From Trichocoleus sp. FACHB-46 (lineage in GTDB: Bacteria > Cyanobacteriota > Cyanobacteriia > FACHB-46), in assembly GCF_014695385.1 (NCBI RefSeq), contig NZ_JACJOD010000008.1, positions 1-64,000 of the forward strand: 64,000 bases of DNA, written 5' to 3'. A program made the translations under genes and the position numbers. The notes under the pieces were generated by a model. The model did no database searches. It had not been told where the DNA came from and saw only the letters and a program-made list of their open reading frames with translations. Below are positions 17,509-27,476 of the stretch, in pieces. Each line of letters starts with the position of its first letter. Position 1 is the stretch's first letter.

Positions 17509-18990
17509 ATGATGGTTGGGCAGCTAATGTCATCCTGTAAAGTAACGGTTCCTGGTTTGGCAATGAATCCGATTAAGCAAGCGAGTGATGCAGGTCAACC
17601 TAATGACAAAAGGCAGGCAGTCAATGTGGAGGCTCTGCTCAACCGTTTTGGTTATTTTGGGGTGCATTTGGGCTTAGAACGCATCCAGCGACTTTTGGCG
17701 GAATTGGGTGATCCGCACCAGCAGATTCCGATTATTCATGTGGCGGGGTCGAATGGGAAAGGCTCTGTCTGTGCTTACCTGTCAGCCGTGTTGACCCAAG
17801 CTGGGTATCGCGTGGGGCGCTATACCTCGCCGCATTTGGTCGATTGGTGCGAGCGAATTTGCTTGAATGAGCAACCCATTGCACCGGAAGCATTGGAGCA
17901 AGTTTTGCGACAAGTCGAGGCAGCGATCGCCCCAGACCAGCCTTCTCCCACACAATTTGAAGTCATTACTGCGGCCATGTGGTTGTATTTTGCCCAACAG
18001 CAAGTGGAGATTGCCGTGGTTGAAGTGGGCTTAGGAGGGCGCTTGGATGCCACGAATGTTTGCGATCGCCCCCTAGTCAGCGTCATCACCTCGCTCAGCC
18101 GCGAGCACTGGCAACGCCTCGGCCCCACTCTCGCCGACATTGCCAGAGAGAAAGCAGGGATTCTTAAGGCTGGCTGCCCTGCGGTAATTGGCCCCTTACC
18201 CCCAGAGGCGCAGGCTGTCGTCGAAAAACGAATTGCGGAACTGAACTGTCCGGCTGTTTGGCCGCAACCTGCCATAGAAACTCAACCCGGTTGGGCCGAA
18301 GTCGCTAGCATCCCAAATTGGTTCCAATCAAAAGCCAAAAGCCAAAAGCTAAAAGCCAAAATCGAATATTCGTTGCCGCTCCCCGGTGCGGTGCAATTGA
18401 GTAATTCCGCTTTAGCGATCGCTGCATTGCAAATTTTGCAGCAGCAAGGCTGGGAGATTTCCGATGCAGCGATTGTGAATGGCATCGCTAAAACGCAATG
18501 GCCTGGACGGCTGCACTGGCTAACTTGGCGCGGTCACCGTTTGCTGGTAGATGGGGCACATAATCCGGCAGGAGCCCAAGCTTTACGGCAGTATATCGAT
18601 CGGCATGGCGACCAACCGGGAGAGGTGTATGGCGATCGCTCTGTTGTGTGGGTGGTGGGCATGATCGGCACTAAAGATCATGAAGAGGTGCTCGAAGCTT
18701 TGCTGCGCCCTAACGACCAGCTCCATTTAGTCCCAGTTCCAGACCATGAGCCTGTGGATCTTGATCGGTTAGCGGATTTGGCCCAGCAGCGGATTTGTCC
18801 TCAGTTAGTCGCCTGCGAAACTTATGCCGATCTGGAGTTGGGGCTACAAGCGGCTACCCAAAACGCCAAAGGGGTAGGCAATCAACCTACCCCCGGTGCT
18901 TTAGTGGTGTTAGCTGGTTCGCTTTATTTGTTGGGTGACTTCTTTAAGCGATTCCAGGCTGATTTGGGTTCTAATTTGGGTGCTATTTAG
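17509..18990 (+). CDS. folC: Bifunctional folylpolyglutamate synthase / dihydrofolate synthase
   Basis: Adds glutamate to dihydropteroate and lengthens the polyglutamate tail of folates in the cytosol. The core has the Mur-ligase-type ATP loop H-V-A-G-S-N-G-K-G-S-V near residue 80, then R-Y-T-S-P-H-L, E-V-G-L-G-G-R-L-D-A-T-N, L-G-P-T-L-A-D-I-A-R-E-K-A-G-I and D-G-A-H-N-P-A-G. The 493 residues are long for FolC, partly because of an extra N-terminus and a Lys/Ala/Ser insert near residue 275 made by a short DNA repeat. The true start may be internal (Met near 17563). Its stop overlaps that of the convergent lipoprotein gene. Confidence 0.93.
   Translation: MMVGQLMSSCKVTVPGLAMNPIKQASDAGQPNDKRQAVNVEALLNRFGYFGVHLGLERIQRLLAELGDPHQQIPIIHVAGSNGKGSVCAYLSAVLTQAGYRVGRYTSPHLVDWCERICLNEQPIAPEALEQVLRQVEAAIAPDQPSPTQFEVITAAMWLYFAQQQVEIAVVEVGLGGRLDATNVCDRPLVSVITSLSREHWQRLGPTLADIAREKAGILKAGCPAVIGPLPPEAQAVVEKRIAELNCPAVWPQPAIETQPGWAEVASIPNWFQSKAKSQKLKAKIEYSLPLPGAVQLSNSALAIAALQILQQQGWEISDAAIVNGIAKTQWPGRLHWLTWRGHRLLVDGAHNPAGAQALRQYIDRHGDQPGEVYGDRSVVWVVGMIGTKDHEEVLEALLRPNDQLHLVPVPDHEPVDLDRLADLAQQRICPQLVACETYADLELGLQAATQNAKGVGNQPTPGALVVLAGSLYLLGDFFKRFQADLGSNLGAI
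18329..18361. repeat. Short imperfect AAAAGCC tandem repeat inside folC
   Basis: Four near-copies of a 7- to 8-bp unit (AAAAGCC/AAAAGCT) are in frame and encode a lysine-rich Q-S-K-A-K-S-Q-K-L-K-A-K insert between FolC core segments. It is probably a surface loop produced by slippage. Confidence 0.8.
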
Positions 18991-20291
18991 GCTCCTCTCC
19001 GCTGATTCCAATTTGTTTCGGCATCCGCGATCGCCTGATCGATGGTTTTCTCACCCAACATCGCCGCCTGCAAATTGTCGTAAATGGTTTTTTGCAGTTG
19101 CTTCACATCCTTCATAGCTGGAACCAACACTTCTGCATCTTTTAGCTGGCCTGCACTGATAGAGCGAGCTTTATCTACCGGAGTGGCGTTGGTGGGCAGA
19201 GTTTTGAAGTAGCTATCTTCTAGGGCCTGTACGGTGGAAGGCAGCACATTGGCTTCCTTCGCAAAAACCAATTGATTGTCATTGTTGGTGACATACAACG
19301 CAAACTTCACGGCTGCGTCAGGATGCTGAGTATCGCGAGGAACGACTAAATTCATCACAGCCACATTTTTCTTGCCAGTGTCCCCGGTGATTTGCGGAGC
19401 AGAGGCAGAAGCTTGAGCCACAGCAGGAGCATTTTTAGCGATCGTATTCAGGAATTCTGGACCAGAAGCCAAGATGGCAGTTTCACCTTGCTGATACAAG
19501 TCGATCGCGTGGCGGTGTCCTTGGGTCAGCACTTCACGAGGCAAAGCCCCGTTCTTGTACAGATCCACCCAATATTGGAAAGCAGCCTTGCCTTGAGGCG
19601 TATTAAAGGCGGCTTTACCTTGCTCATCAACTAACTGAACCCCCATCTGCACAAACGACTCCATCACCTCGCCAGAGTCTTCTGGGACCACCGTGGCAAA
19701 AAAGGCGTACTTGCCTGTTTTGTCTTTGATTTGTTTAGCGACTGTAGCTAGTTCAGCGTAGGTGGTCGGTGGCTGGCTCACTCCTGCTTGCTTCAACAAA
19801 TCGGTGTTGTAGATCGCAACTCGCGTCGTTAAATACCAAGGAATCCCAAAGCTTTGATTATTCAGCGTGCTGGCTTTCCAAATATTGGGGAGGTACTGCT
19901 GGCGCACTTCGGCGGGAATTTTTTCATCCAAGTTTAACCAGGCATCGCGAGCTGCAAGCTGAGAGGCAAAGCCCGGATTTAGGTTGACTACATCGGGGGC
20001 AGTTTTGGCGGAGACAGCGGTGAGAATCTTGCTCTCCATCGCCGTCCAAGGCACATCCACCCAGCGCACTTTGATATCAGGATTTTCCGTTTCAAACTTA
20101 CCAATCAGTTGGTTGAAATAGTCGGTAAATTGAGGCTGCAACTGCATGGTCCAGAACTCAATTTCTTGCTTAACCCCGGCAGTTTGGTTGTTTCCAGAGT
20201 TGGAAGGGCCTGTGCCACAACTCACTAGCCAACTCAAAAGCAAGCCCAGCAAGGCAAAAATGCCAAATTGTCTCCAGCGTCTCATTCTCAT
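18987..20291 (-). CDS. Sugar-type ABC transporter substrate-binding lipoprotein (family 1)
   Basis: An extracellular solute-binding protein of family 1, which captures sugars or oligosaccharides in the periplasm for a CUT1-type importer. From 20291 (or the Met two codons later) a lipoprotein signal leads to the lipobox V-S-C-G. The mature protein has E-F-W-T-M, F-E-T-E-N-P-D-I-K-V-R-W-V-D-V-P-W and A-P-D-V-V-N-L-N-P, typical of the N-lobe, and G-P-E-F-L-N later. The frame is open to 20372, but that region overlaps purT and lacks signal features. No permease or ATPase gene is adjacent, so it is an orphan component here. It is convergent with folC. Confidence 0.88.
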   Translation of the reverse strand: MRMRRWRQFGIFALLGLLLSWLVSCGTGPSNSGNNQTAGVKQEIEFWTMQLQPQFTDYFNQLIGKFETENPDIKVRWVDVPWTAMESKILTAVSAKTAPDVVNLNPGFASQLAARDAWLNLDEKIPAEVRQQYLPNIWKASTLNNQSFGIPWYLTTRVAIYNTDLLKQAGVSQPPTTYAELATVAKQIKDKTGKYAFFATVVPEDSGEVMESFVQMGVQLVDEQGKAAFNTPQGKAAFQYWVDLYKNGALPREVLTQGHRHAIDLYQQGETAILASGPEFLNTIAKNAPAVAQASASAPQITGDTGKKNVAVMNLVVPRDTQHPDAAVKFALYVTNNDNQLVFAKEANVLPSTVQALEDSYFKTLPTNATPVDKARSISAGQLKDAEVLVPAMKDVKQLQKTIYDNLQAAMLGEKTIDQAIADAETNWNQRRGA

Positions 20292-20343
20292 AATTTCATA
20301 ACGGTCGAGTATTGCCCAATCTACTGCTTCAAAGTAGCCACTA

Positions 20344-21567
20344 CTACACCACAACTTTGACGGCAGCCGCACAAGCTTTGGCTCGTTCTCTGGCTTCGTC
20401 GGTTGTGGCTCCTAAAGCCAAAGCAACGCCCATGCGTCGTTTCTGGTGACACGAAGGTTTACCAAAAATGCGAACTTTGCTCGTGGGGACTTGCAAGGCA
20501 AGATCAATGCCTTCATAGCGGGGGTTGTCTCCCGTCTCGGACGCTAAAATCACTGCCGAAGCTCCGGGCCGAATCAACTCAATCTCACCAATCGGTAGCC
20601 CAGCGATCGCCCGCACATGCAGCTCAAACTCCGACATATTTTGGCTAATCATCGTCACCATCCCTGTGTCGTGGGGGCGAGGGCTGACCTCACTGAAGTA
20701 AACCGTTTGCGCTCCTGCCGGATCACCTTGAATAAACAGCTCCACACCAAAAATGCCCCAACCACCTAAAGCTTCGGTGATTTGACGACCGATGGCGTGA
20801 CATTGCTCTAGCGTGTCTGGGTTCAGCGGGCAAGGTTGCCAAGATTCCCGGTAATCACCATCGACTTGAATGTGTCCGATTGGAGGACAAAAGTGAGTCC
20901 CATCTATAGCCCGCACCGTCAGCAAGGTAATTTCCGTATGAAACTCGACAAACCCTTCGACAATGATGCGGCGATTCTGGGCGCGTCCCCCCGACTGCGC
21001 GTATTGCCAAGCAGCATCAATTTCAGCCTCAGTTCGGACAATACTCTGCCCCTTTCCCGAAGAACTCATGACAGGCTTGACGACACAAGGCAGTCCCAGT
21101 TCCGCGATCGCTTGCCGATATTCTGCCTCGCTATCGGCAAAACGGTAAGGCGAAGTCTTCAAGCCTAACTCTTCCGCTGCTAGCCGCCGAATGCCTTCGC
21201 GATTCATGGTTAAGTTGGTTGCCCGTGCGGTAGGAATCACCCGCCAGCCTTCTTGCTCTAGCTCTACTAGGGTAGCGGTGGCGATCGCTTCCACTTCTGG
21301 CACAATCCAATCCGGTTCTTCGCGCTCAATTAAGTGCCGCAGCTTGGGGCCATCTAACATATCCACTTCATAGGATCGATGCGCTACTTGCATCGCGGGA
21401 GCGTGGGCATAGAAATCAACTGCAATGACTTCCAACCCCAGCCGCATCGCTTCGATCGCAACTTCCTTGCCCAACTCTCCAGAGCCTAGCAGCATGAGGC
21501 GTCGCCCACTAGAGGTTAAGGGAGTTCCCCAAACTTGGCTTTCCTGGCGTGATGGCACAGCATTCAT
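20344..21567 (-). CDS. purT: Formate-dependent phosphoribosylglycinamide formyltransferase (GART 2)
   Basis: An ATP-grasp enzyme that makes N-formylglycinamide ribonucleotide from GAR, formate and ATP, giving a folate-independent third step in purine synthesis. The 407 residues show the family order: [14 protein letters not shown] (nucleotide-binding N-domain), E-V-E-A-I-A-T, the ATP-grasp core [29 protein letters not shown] and [15 protein letters not shown]. Length and motifs fit full-length PurT. It lies just upstream of the lipoprotein gene on the same strand. Confidence 0.95.
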   Translation of the reverse strand: MNAVPSRQESQVWGTPLTSSGRRLMLLGSGELGKEVAIEAMRLGLEVIAVDFYAHAPAMQVAHRSYEVDMLDGPKLRHLIEREEPDWIVPEVEAIATATLVELEQEGWRVIPTARATNLTMNREGIRRLAAEELGLKTSPYRFADSEAEYRQAIAELGLPCVVKPVMSSSGKGQSIVRTEAEIDAAWQYAQSGGRAQNRRIIVEGFVEFHTEITLLTVRAIDGTHFCPPIGHIQVDGDYRESWQPCPLNPDTLEQCHAIGRQITEALGGWGIFGVELFIQGDPAGAQTVYFSEVSPRPHDTGMVTMISQNMSEFELHVRAIAGLPIGEIELIRPGASAVILASETGDNPRYEGIDLALQVPTSKVRIFGKPSCHQKRRMGVALALGATTDEARERAKACAAAVKVVV

Positions 21568-22262
21568 AATTTAACCGTCTGTATTTTTCTCTTTTTTATA
21601 TATACTTTCATGCATCCCGTTCTAACAGACGGGTGCTCAGGGGTCGCTCTACGCTTTTTCGCTGCTTACACAGCTCAAAAGGACATTGTCTAGCTTGGCG
21701 GGAACAATTAACCATAAGACAGCCATCACTTAGTGGTTTGCTAAAGAGGAAAATACCTATTCGGTTGATGGGTTATCCTCAAATCGTGATGGGTTGATCA
21801 GCCGGATGAATCCTATTCCATCAGTACGAGTTAACTCAATTTTTGAAGAGGTGTACGCAATTTTCACAATTGTGTGTAATATCGCTGGTAAGTTGAGTTG
21901 GATTGAGATCAACGCAAGCGAACTGTCCCCTTGCTTGGTTCCCCAAAAAAACCAAACTTTTGGAAAGTTCAAAACGAGCTTATTGGGGATGAAAGCCAAA
22001 AACATTAGGAGAAAAAAACAGCCGTTTTCTTTTCTTTAGTGAATGGTGTTGCTGTAAATGATGTTTTCACCCGAAGACGCAACCAGCAATCTAGGAGCAG
22101 TTCACTCTTTGTTGATGATATTTTTTAAGGTTTGTATCCTTCTAAGCAGCATGGTAATTCTGCAATAAATTGGTTACCATACATCGGCATCCATCTCACT
22201 ACAGCCCTTGTCTCTGGCCTCACCCAACTAACTAAACTGATACGACTGAGTGGATAAATGCT
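21568..22262. other. Long gene-free leader region upstream of pilM
   Basis: About 695 bp with two overlapping 80-codon open frames on opposite strands (21757-22005 and 21794-22039). Neither has a convincing ribosome site, domain or start context. A small hairpin (GCATCCCGT with ACGGGTGC, about 21612-21637) lies near purT. The remainder probably holds the pil operon promoter and a long leader. Confidence 0.5.
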
Positions 22263-23372
22263 GTGGTTAACACATTGAAAGGTCTATTTTCAAAGCGTAC
22301 GAAAGGGGTTGGTATAGAGATCACCCCCGAACGAATTAACATTGCCCAAGTGCGGAAGCAGGGACAGGCATTCAAACTAGTCACGCTGTCATCTGTAGAG
22401 GTGCCAGAGGGTATATTTCAGGAGGGCCAAATTGCTGACCCGACTGCGATGGCTGGCTTGATTCAATCCGCCTTGGCTGAAAATAAAATTAAAGTAAAGC
22501 GTGCAGCAACAGCGATCCCGGCGCGAGAAGCAGTCACCCGATTGATCCCAGTTCCAGCGGAACTGGATGATCGCGAACTCCGGGAAATGGTCTTGAATCA
22601 AGAGGCTGGTCTTTACCTGACCTTCCCCAGAGAAGAGGCTGATGTTGATTACCAAAAGCTGGGCTTCTTTGTAGATGAGGATGGCATTGAAAAGGTTCAA
22701 GTTTTGCTCGTCGCCACGCGCAAGGAAGTGACAGATACTTACCTCAGCACTTTTGAGCAGGCGGGCTTGCAACTGGACGTTTTAGAAACCAGCAGCTTCG
22801 CTTTGATTCGGACAATTCGAGAGCAACTGCGGCAGTTTGCCCCTCAAGAAGCAGTGGCGATCGCCGACGTTCAGTTTGAAAGTACAGAAATTTCTATTGT
22901 GGTGGATGGCGTCCCCCAGTTTTCCCGCACCGTCCCGATTGGCACGTTCCAAATTCAGAGTGCATTGAGTCGAGCGATGAACCTGCCTCCTAGCCGCAAT
23001 ACTGATTTGTTGCAAGGCATGACGATCCCAATTACTCCCACCGATACTATTGGTGGCACGACTAAAATGGGGGGTACCAATCCAGGTACGGCTGCCATGC
23101 TAAGAGTTCTGGGAGAACTAGCAGATGAGCTGCGTCGTTCTATTGACTTCTATCTCAATCAAGGTGAGAACTTGGAAGTGGCGCAACTGCTCTTGGCAGG
23201 ACCAGGAGGTGGAATTGGTCAGTTAGATGAATTTTTTACTCAACGACTCAGTTTGCCTGCAAGCCAGGTTGATCCAATTGCAGCGCTTTCACTAGAGGTT
23301 GATCAGGAAATTCCCTTAGTTCAGCGACCTGGATTAGGGGTGGTGCTAGGCCTAGGATTGCGGGAGATCTGA
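22263..23372 (+). CDS. pilM: Type IV pilus assembly protein PilM
   Basis: An actin-like ATPase at the cytosolic face of the type IV pilus machine, which binds the N-terminus of PilN. The 369-residue sequence opens with K-G-V-G-I-E-I-T-P-E-R-I-N-I-A (first phosphate loop of the FtsA-like fold) and contains A-I-P-A-R-E-A-V-T-R, V-A-I-A-D-V (second loop) and L-L-L-A-G-P-G-G-G-I near the end. The start is GTG. It is the first gene of pilM-N-O-Q; the 4-bp gap to pilN indicates cotranslation. Confidence 0.94.
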   Translation: MVNTLKGLFSKRTKGVGIEITPERINIAQVRKQGQAFKLVTLSSVEVPEGIFQEGQIADPTAMAGLIQSALAENKIKVKRAATAIPAREAVTRLIPVPAELDDRELREMVLNQEAGLYLTFPREEADVDYQKLGFFVDEDGIEKVQVLLVATRKEVTDTYLSTFEQAGLQLDVLETSSFALIRTIREQLRQFAPQEAVAIADVQFESTEISIVVDGVPQFSRTVPIGTFQIQSALSRAMNLPPSRNTDLLQGMTIPITPTDTIGGTTKMGGTNPGTAAMLRVLGELADELRRSIDFYLNQGENLEVAQLLLAGPGGGIGQLDEFFTQRLSLPASQVDPIAALSLEVDQEIPLVQRPGLGVVLGLGLREI

Positions 23373-23376
23373 ACTC

Positions 23377-24162
23377 ATGTATAGTCTTGATGTTAATTTT
23401 CTCAATGACCGACCGGAGTATCGACCAGATGTAGGAGGTGGGCCATCTCGGCCTAAAGCGGCTCCTGGTAGCTTGGTGCCCTTGTTCCTAGGGGTGGCAA
23501 CGGGTGTTTTTCTCCCTGCTGTTGTTCTCGTTTTGTGGTTAGTGCTGCAAAACAAAAATGCAGAGCTACAAACTCGAATTGATCAGCTCAATGTACAACT
23601 GGGCGAATTGCAAAGAGCGGATGAAAAGGTAGCTGCAATTAATGCTCAAGCGGGTCAAATTAAGGCTGAGACTGACGCCTTGGCTACAGTCTTCAATCAA
23701 ATTAAGCCTTGGTCTGCCATGTTGCAGGATATCCGCGATCGCGTTCCAGCCGGTGTACAAGTCAGCAACATTCAGCAGACTGATGCCCCTGCTGCGACTC
23801 CTCAAAGTCCAAATCCAGCTCCCAAAGTTGAGATTTCAGGCGCAGCTCGCTCCTTTAATGATGTTAATGATTTCTTGCTAACCCTACAGAAATCCCCTTT
23901 TCTCAAGGCCAGCGAAACACAGCTAGTCGGTGCTGACTTAAGGGATAACCCAACTCAAATTGAGGTTCGGCAAGATCGCACACCTCAATCTTCTACACCA
24001 GACGTTCAAGTGAAGCTACCACAAGTAGTGGTTTATAAAATTCAAACTAGCTTAAGTGATGTCCCTGCTTCTGAATTGCTCCGAGAACTGGATCGCAAGG
24101 GTGCTGTGGGGTTAGTCACTCGGATCAGAACGCTTCAACAAAAAGGAGTCATTCAACCATGA
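23377..24162 (+). CDS. pilN: Type IV pilus assembly protein PilN
   Basis: A bitopic inner-membrane protein of the pilus alignment complex. The short N-terminus begins M-Y-S-L-D-V-N-F-L-N-D-R-P-E-Y (the PilM-binding motif family). One membrane span follows at about 36-55, then a coiled coil (about 55-100) and a periplasmic ferredoxin-like domain with I-R-D-R-V-P-A-G-V-Q-V. A proline/serine-rich region near residues 130-150 is a linker. Its stop overlaps the pilO start (ATGA). Confidence 0.92.
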   Translation: MYSLDVNFLNDRPEYRPDVGGGPSRPKAAPGSLVPLFLGVATGVFLPAVVLVLWLVLQNKNAELQTRIDQLNVQLGELQRADEKVAAINAQAGQIKAETDALATVFNQIKPWSAMLQDIRDRVPAGVQVSNIQQTDAPAATPQSPNPAPKVEISGAARSFNDVNDFLLTLQKSPFLKASETQLVGADLRDNPTQIEVRQDRTPQSSTPDVQVKLPQVVVYKIQTSLSDVPASELLRELDRKGAVGLVTRIRTLQQKGVIQP

Positions 24163-24899
24163 CTATCAGTGGAGATTTTGTCCCTTCCGACGGCAGAGAC
24201 TTTGGCTCCGAGCCTGCCTATCCTACAATCTTCGGCATTGCCTTAACTCCCACCATTAGTGGTGTTTTGGTAGCGGTTTTAGGCATTGGGGCATCTGCAT
24301 ATCTATTGCTCAATCAAGTTCAGCCAGCTTGGAATACCTACCAAACCCTTCAAGCTGAAGCTGAGCAAAAGGAAAACCAAATTCAACAACGGGGTAATAT
24401 CCAGAAAAAAATTGATACCGCAAACAAAAATTTAGAGCAGGCGAAACAGCGCAGGACAGAAGTTTATGCTTTGTTCGCTGATGAGAGAACGTTAGACACT
24501 CTACTGCTTGATCTCAATCGTCTAGTTAATGCCAGAAAAGCCAAGTTAAGCAGTTTCACACCTGCTCCAGAACCTGCAACTGTAGTCAGTGATGGTTCCT
24601 TAGGGCCTGCGGTCAATGGCAAGCTTAAGCGCAAAGAGATCACGGTTAACTTAGAAGGCAACTACGAACAAACTCAGTCGATTATGCGAAGTGTGGAGCG
24701 ATTACAGCCGCTCTTGCTAGTTAAGAGCTTTAACTCTCAACTAGATCAGTCAACCCAGAAAATTACCGTTGATCGTCGGGGTCGTCTGCTTCCGGTTGGT
24801 CGGCCTGAGACTAACTTAAAAACATCCTTTAAGCTACAGGCATTATTGCCGTTGAGTTCAGAGGAAGCGGCAGCAGCGGCAAAACCGCCTGCTCAGTAA
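24159..24899 (+). CDS. pilO: Type IV pilus assembly protein PilO
   Basis: The inner-membrane partner of PilN. The 246 residues comprise a short cytosolic head, one membrane span (about 27-50), a coiled coil (about 60-105, Q-A-E-A-E-Q-K-E-N-Q-I-Q) and a periplasmic globular domain with V-N-L-E-G-N-Y-E-Q-T-Q, the usual PilO core. The Ala/Pro-rich end is probably flexible. It is coupled to pilN by a 4-bp overlap. No pilP gene follows, as is usual in cyanobacteria. Confidence 0.9.
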   Translation: MTISGDFVPSDGRDFGSEPAYPTIFGIALTPTISGVLVAVLGIGASAYLLLNQVQPAWNTYQTLQAEAEQKENQIQQRGNIQKKIDTANKNLEQAKQRRTEVYALFADERTLDTLLLDLNRLVNARKAKLSSFTPAPEPATVVSDGSLGPAVNGKLKRKEITVNLEGNYEQTQSIMRSVERLQPLLLVKSFNSQLDQSTQKITVDRRGRLLPVGRPETNLKTSFKLQALLPLSSEEAAAAAKPPAQ

Positions 24900-24966
24900 C
24901 GTTGATGGCTTTTGAGTGTGGAGCCAAGACAAGGTTGAGATTTCCATTTTTTGAGAGGAGGGAACT

Positions 24967-27408
24967 GTGAAGCATCATCTCGGATTGAGCAGTCTATACA
25001 TTGGTGGGGCCGTCATGGTGATGGCTGCTCAGCCTGTATGGGCTGCTCCAGCAACGCAAGTGACTGGTGTAAAAGTTAATCCCACGAGCGGTGGGGTAGA
25101 GGTTGTATTAGAGACTCGCAATGGCGCGCGTCCACAAGTTTTTACTGTCAGTCGAGGCAATAGTTGGGTTGCTGATGTAATCAACACCCAACTGCGTTTG
25201 CCTCAAAGTGAGAGTTTTCGTCAAGATAATCCTGCACCTGGGATTAGTTCTGTCGTAGTGCTACCCCTAGATACCAATAGTGTGCGAGTGATCGTGGCGG
25301 GTCAAGGCGCAGCTCCCGCAGGACAAGTAGCTCAGCGCGATCGCGGCGGCTTGCTCTTTAGTCTTACACGCCCAGCCGGAAGCGAAACAGCTCAAGCAGC
25401 TCCAGCTCCTACAGCCCAGCCTGGTACAGCTACCCAATCAGCCCCTGCCCCAGTGCCCCCCGCCCCTGCTGCAGATGTGCTCGTTCCTAACCCCAAAATT
25501 ACAGTAGATGGGGTGCCAGTACCACCACAAAGTCCGAATGTAGCGCCTCCATTCTTGCCTAGAGCCGTAGCACCTCCGGTAGGTGATATTTCTATTTCTA
25601 ATATTGATGCCTCTGCTACCGAAATTGATTTGGGTAGTGCAGAAAGAGTGCCTCGCCTAGTGCTCAGAGATGCGCCAGTTCGTGAAGTACTATCTTTGTT
25701 GTCCCGGGCAGCGGGGCTTAACCTGGCTTTTACAGGAGAGAGCGCTGGGACAGGTACAGGTACTCAAGGCCAAGGACAACAAGGAACAGCGGCTGCTGGA
25801 GCTGGAGGACCAACAATTTCGTTGGATATTGAAAACGAACCAGTCCAAAATGTATTCAACTATGTTTTGCGGCTGAGTGGATTAGAAGCGAATCGGTCTG
25901 GTAACACTATTTTTGTGGGTCCTAGACTACCTAATGAGGCTCGTGATGTCACGATTCGGACCTTCCGCTTAAATCAGGTGAGTGCAGAACAGGCTTCTGG
26001 CTTTCTAGTTAGTATGGGAGCCGAAAGTGCCGTCACTGTGACTCAGCCAGTAACTACGGTCAATGCCATTCCTGTGCAGGGAGCAGAAGGGGCACCACCT
26101 ATTACTCAAACGAGCACAACGAATCAAACAGTTGTGAATACGTTGCGCATCGATCCACAAGACTCAAGCCCACTTTTGCGAGGTTTGCAGGTATTAGTCG
26201 ATACTCGCTTAAATACAATCACCTTAGTTGGAGCTCGTCGTTTGGTTGATGTTGCATCCTCGCAACTCGTTCAGCTAGATTTACGACGTCGGCAAGTTGC
26301 CGTCAACGTCAAAATTGTTGATGTTAATCTCGCAGGGACTGATAGCTATAACAGCAGCTTCTCCTTCGGAATTAATGACAGCTTCTTTACAAACGATAAT
26401 GGAGCTGCGAGTCTGAATTTTGGTGGAGTTAATCCACCCACAAGAGCTCAAGCAACAGGAAGCCCGCTGAGCCCACCTGTAGTTGCAAACCCGCTTAGCG
26501 GCCAGCCCTTCCTTGATCCAAATAGCAGTGTGCCAATTCCTGGAACCGACCCAGGCACGATCATCATTGATCAGCGCACCGGTAGTGTAAGGCGTGTCCA
26601 AGGTCGAGGTGCAGCAGGTTTCTTTAGACCGATCCCACCCGTTTCTACCGATCCTTTACAACCTGGCTTTTCCGAAATTACTCCCGCAACTGACAATGTC
26701 GTTACCATTGCTGCGGATGGGACTGCTAGCGTAACGCAAGGTACTCTTGGAACCGCAGTTGCGGCACTGCCCAGCTTATTTAGATTCCCGAGGAGATTTC
26801 TATCTCTACTGCAAGCTCAGGTAACGAGTGGTAATGCCAAAATATTGACTGATCCAACTCTTGTAGTGCAGGAAGGACAAACAGCAACCGTGAATTTGAC
26901 GCAGCAGGTAGTTGGTAATGTCACCCAAACTACAACAACAGGTGACAATCCACTCATTACTACAACTGCTGATATTCAAGAGGCGGGCCTTATTCTAGGG
27001 GTTAATGTTGAGCGAATTGATGACAATGGCTTCGTTTCTCTATCGGTTTCTCCCCGTGTAAGTGCCATTGGTGGAACGGCAAGAGTTGGTCAGCAGGAAA
27101 TTGCTTTACTTGCGGAACGCTCACTGAGTTCGGGAACTATCCGTCTGCGTGATGGCCAAACTCTAATTCTCTCAGGTATTATTCAAGACCAAGAGAGGAC
27201 AACCGTTAGCAAGCTGCCAATTTTAGGAGATCTGCCAATTATTGGTGCTTTATTTAGGAGCACGAATCGTCAGAACCAAAGGGCTGAAGTAATCGTTCTG
27301 CTGACACCTCAAATTATGGATGACTCTGATCGCTCCGCCTACGGGTATAACTATACTCCTAGCCCAGATGTGCGTCAGATTCTAGAACGAGGTAATCGTC
27401 GTAACTAA
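24967..27408 (+). CDS. pilQ: Type IV pilus secretin PilQ
   Basis: The outer-membrane secretin through which the pilus passes. The 813-residue protein has a signal peptide ending near A-Q-P-V-W-A-A. An AMIN domain (about 30-140, peptidoglycan binding) follows, then a Pro/Ala-rich linker, an STN-like domain (about 225-320, V-R-E-V-L-S-L-L-S-R-A-A-G-L-N-L) and N1-type repeats. The secretin domain (about 615-795) has P-T-L-V-V-Q-E-G-Q-T-A, G-L-I-L-G-V-N-V and L-S-G-I-I-Q-D-Q-E-R-T. The end P-I-L-G-D-L-P-I-I-G-A-L-F-R is classic. The start is GTG after GAGAGGAGGGAA, a strong ribosome site. Confidence 0.95.
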   Translation: MKHHLGLSSLYIGGAVMVMAAQPVWAAPATQVTGVKVNPTSGGVEVVLETRNGARPQVFTVSRGNSWVADVINTQLRLPQSESFRQDNPAPGISSVVVLPLDTNSVRVIVAGQGAAPAGQVAQRDRGGLLFSLTRPAGSETAQAAPAPTAQPGTATQSAPAPVPPAPAADVLVPNPKITVDGVPVPPQSPNVAPPFLPRAVAPPVGDISISNIDASATEIDLGSAERVPRLVLRDAPVREVLSLLSRAAGLNLAFTGESAGTGTGTQGQGQQGTAAAGAGGPTISLDIENEPVQNVFNYVLRLSGLEANRSGNTIFVGPRLPNEARDVTIRTFRLNQVSAEQASGFLVSMGAESAVTVTQPVTTVNAIPVQGAEGAPPITQTSTTNQTVVNTLRIDPQDSSPLLRGLQVLVDTRLNTITLVGARRLVDVASSQLVQLDLRRRQVAVNVKIVDVNLAGTDSYNSSFSFGINDSFFTNDNGAASLNFGGVNPPTRAQATGSPLSPPVVANPLSGQPFLDPNSSVPIPGTDPGTIIIDQRTGSVRRVQGRGAAGFFRPIPPVSTDPLQPGFSEITPATDNVVTIAADGTASVTQGTLGTAVAALPSLFRFPRRFLSLLQAQVTSGNAKILTDPTLVVQEGQTATVNLTQQVVGNVTQTTTTGDNPLITTTADIQEAGLILGVNVERIDDNGFVSLSVSPRVSAIGGTARVGQQEIALLAERSLSSGTIRLRDGQTLILSGIIQDQERTTVSKLPILGDLPIIGALFRSTNRQNQRAEVIVLLTPQIMDDSDRSAYGYNYTPSPDVRQILERGNRRN

Positions 27409-27425
27409 ACTGAATCAATAATTCA

Positions 27426-27467
27426 GGCACCCAAGTATGAGAGTACTTTGGGTGCCATTCGTTTTAT
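27426..27467 (+). terminator. Hairpin terminator after pilQ
   Basis: GGCACCCAAGTA pairs with TACTTTGGGTGCC with one bulged base. A moderately T-rich tail follows. It separates the pil operon from the pentapeptide gene, although readthrough is plausible. Confidence 0.72.
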
Positions 27468-27476
27468 AAAAACACA

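Noticed and set aside
21757-22039. Two overlapping 80-codon open frames on opposite strands
   Set aside because: Neither has a ribosome site, domain or plausible composition. They mirror each other in the same AT-rich leader.
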